Positions 5,253-6,577 of a stretch of DNA of 6,577 bases are shown here, piece by piece (within the stretch, counting starts at the first letter, position 1; each line of letters begins with the position of its first letter). The stretch is from contig WFQS01000346.1 of NCBI GenBank assembly GCA_015486915.1, forward strand, positions 1 through 6,577, given 5' to 3'. The notes under the pieces are model-generated. The model saw nothing but the letters and a program-made list of their open reading frames with translations. It was not told where the DNA came from and ran no database searches. Origin of the DNA: Desulfobacteraceae bacterium. Lineage in GTDB: Bacteria; Desulfobacterota; Desulfobacteria; Desulfobacterales; Desulfobacteraceae. The translations under genes were made by a program, and so were the position numbers.

Positions 5253-5395
5253 ATATTCAGCCAATACCTCATCCTCGTCCATTTTAACCTGTTCACATTG
5301 CATTAGTATGCTTTTGCAGTCCCAAATAGACGGATAGGAGAGCCTGGCAAATATTTACATTATACATCGAATATTTACAGAGATAAGAGGTTAAA
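5253..5395. other. Intergenic leader before the KamA-like gene
   Basis: This 143-nt gap shows no terminator for the small gene and no convincing sigma-70 or sigma-54 promoter. A small GCAT-TAGT-ATGC hairpin lies near 5299-5310. The main feature is the direct repeat at 5350-5379. Confidence 0.5.
5350..5379 (+). repeat. Direct repeat AATATTTACA x2 upstream of the KamA-like gene
   Basis: AATATTTACA occurs at 5350-5359 and 5370-5379, spaced exactly 20 bp, about two helical turns, so both copies face the same side of the DNA. They end 5 nt before the AAGAGG ribosome site. The arrangement would suit a dimeric regulator binding in tandem, but AT-rich chance similarity cannot be excluded. Confidence 0.4.
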
Positions 5396-6577
5396 ATGGA
5401 AAAGGATAAGACTTTACAGATCAGATTTAAACATTCAAAAAAACAACAGAATGTTCTTTTATCAACCCTGATAAGCAAGACCTCAGGGTTTCTCGAATTT
5501 TACGGTAATGATCGATTCTGCGGTAATGATTTTGTCAGGATCATTGGTAAAGGCAGCGGGAAAATAAAATTTTCCAATCTTTTAAGTGCAGTGGGTTATA
5601 AAAATGATGTTGATGGATTTTTCAATGCCATTTTTGCTGCCATTGCCGGTTCACATGGCAGACATCTGACCATTAACACGGTGGAACTGCCCCGGATGCT
5701 GCTGGTTGCCGTTCTTGAACAGGTGATCCCCGGGCACGGCTTTGTATCCGTAAAGAGCACAGAACAACTGGAACAGGTCAGCAACCTGAATATACCGGAT
5801 AATGAAAGGGCAGATCTTGAAAAAGTGATTGAAAAATACCCGGTCAGACTGTCTCTGCATACCATCCGGCAGATGATGGTATCGGAAGATGTCGCCTATC
5901 AATATATGCCTTTTGTGGAGGAACTGGAGACCACAGGCCATACCAATACCTGGATAGGACAGTTCCATGAGGGCCTGCTGGAGCAGATGTACAGAAACAG
6001 GGTGATTTTTCTGCTCAATATGACCTGTCCGGTCTATTGCAGGTTCTGTTTCAGAAAGCACAAGGATTCGAGGAATGAAAAAAATCCAACACAGAGAGAT
6101 GTCATTACTGCGGTTCAGCATATCAAAAATTCCCCGTCCATTAAGGAAATAGTAGTTACCGGCGGGGACCCTTTTTTGAACAGGAAAAATATGGCGGCAA
6201 CCATTGACGGACTCATGACAATCAGCCATGTTCAGTGTCTACGGCTTGCAACACGGTCTATTTCCTATTATCCTGAACTGTTTCTCGAAAATGAATCGGC
6301 CTATTTAAAATATATCAAACAGAAAAACCTGGAACTGCAGCAGCACGGCAAGCGCATGGAAGTGGCCACTCATTTCATTCATCCCGATGAGATATCTCCG
6401 GAAAGCCTTGATATTATCTCAGACCTTGTTAAAAACGGTATTGCCGTTTATGTTCAGACCCCATTTCTGAATAAATGCAATGACAAAGGCCCTGAACTTG
6501 TTAAATTGTACAGTCTGCTGCGCGGGGCAGGGGCGGAACTGCACTATATATATATCCCCTGCAGTCCGATCCACGGC
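5396..6577 (+). CDS. KamA-family radical SAM protein (lysine 2,3-aminomutase-like), 3' end cut by window
   Basis: Start ATG 5396 has AAGAGG (5385-5390) 5 nt upstream; 394 codons run open to the window edge. The radical SAM cluster motif is CPVYCRFC, cysteines 211, 215 and 218, which ligate the [4Fe-4S] cluster that cleaves S-adenosylmethionine. GGDP (256-259) is the SAM-amine glycine motif in its KamA form, and THFIHPDEIS and the QTPFLNKCND segment further match the aminomutase barrel. Family members move an amino group from C2 to C3 of an amino acid using PLP. The PLP lysine (PGGGGK in clostridial enzyme) would lie past the window. Two oddities stand out. The cluster cysteines sit about 85 residues later than in clostridial lysine 2,3-aminomutase (C125), meaning an extra N-terminal region. 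Also, the YVCDLS substrate Asp is replaced in YIYIPCSP, so lysine may not be the substrate. Confidence 0.88.
   Translation, partial: MEKDKTLQIRFKHSKKQQNVLLSTLISKTSGFLEFYGNDRFCGNDFVRIIGKGSGKIKFSNLLSAVGYKNDVDGFFNAIFAAIAGSHGRHLTINTVELPRMLLVAVLEQVIPGHGFVSVKSTEQLEQVSNLNIPDNERADLEKVIEKYPVRLSLHTIRQMMVSEDVAYQYMPFVEELETTGHTNTWIGQFHEGLLEQMYRNRVIFLLNMTCPVYCRFCFRKHKDSRNEKNPTQRDVITAVQHIKNSPSIKEIVVTGGDPFLNRKNMAATIDGLMTISHVQCLRLATRSISYYPELFLENESAYLKYIKQKNLELQQHGKRMEVATHFIHPDEISPESLDIISDLVKNGIAVYVQTPFLNKCNDKGPELVKLYSLLRGAGAELHYIYIPCSPIHG

Noticed and set aside
5059..5337. 92-codon plus-strand frame overlapping the 105-aa gene
   Set aside because: It is an alternative-frame shadow with poor composition; the frame from 4935 has the gene-like codon use.
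5651..6229. 192-codon minus-strand frame
   Set aside because: It is antisense to the KamA-like gene, whose cysteine motif and GGDP motif settle the coding strand.
1..6577. CRISPR array, tRNA, rRNA or known riboswitch
   Set aside because: No regularly spaced repeats were seen. No cloverleaf or recognised aptamer core was found on either strand by eye.

Overview
This window reads as the left end of a draft contig from a Gram-negative, moderately AT-rich bacterium. The binding protein has a Tat signal and no lipobox cysteine, which points to a true periplasm. My impression is a sulfate-reducing Desulfobacterota-like genome, but that rests on the look of the proteins and intergenic repeats and was not searched. 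Bases 1-25 are not genomic. They match the Nextera (Tn5) read-1 adapter ending in the 19-bp mosaic end, so real sequence starts near base 26.

Layout. Bases 26-549 hold no credible gene. They contain an AT-rich leader with a good sigma-54-type promoter candidate (150-163) and a 189-bp repeat with inverted ends (328-516). A four-gene ABC importer operon of the spermidine/putrescine class follows, in the order permease (potB-like, 550-1410), permease (potC-like, 1425-2225), Tat-exported binding protein (potD-like, 2305-3465) and ATPase (potA-like, 3632-4729, TTG start). A second 186-bp copy of the repeat, in opposite orientation, begins in the potA stop codon (4729-4914). It is followed by an unrecognised 105-aa gene (4935-5252) and the first 394 codons of a KamA-family (lysine 2,3-aminomutase-like) radical SAM gene (5396 to the window edge).

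How the genes work together. The potD-like protein should capture a small, probably cationic, solute in the periplasm. The two permeases form the channel and the ATPase powers it. The binding-protein gene is set off from its neighbours by intergenic palindromes on both sides (2221-2244; 3466-3494 and 3565-3610), which would suit separate control of its mRNA level. The KamA-like enzyme would act on an amino acid in the cytoplasm. A link to the transporter is suggested only by proximity.

The most unusual content is the repeat family: two full copies in inverted orientation bracket the importer operon, and a solo tip palindrome sits on the potC stop codon. Each arm can fold in two mutually exclusive ways. 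An open frame runs through the core of both full copies, but the substitution pattern between copies argues that the element is structural DNA/RNA and not a protein gene.
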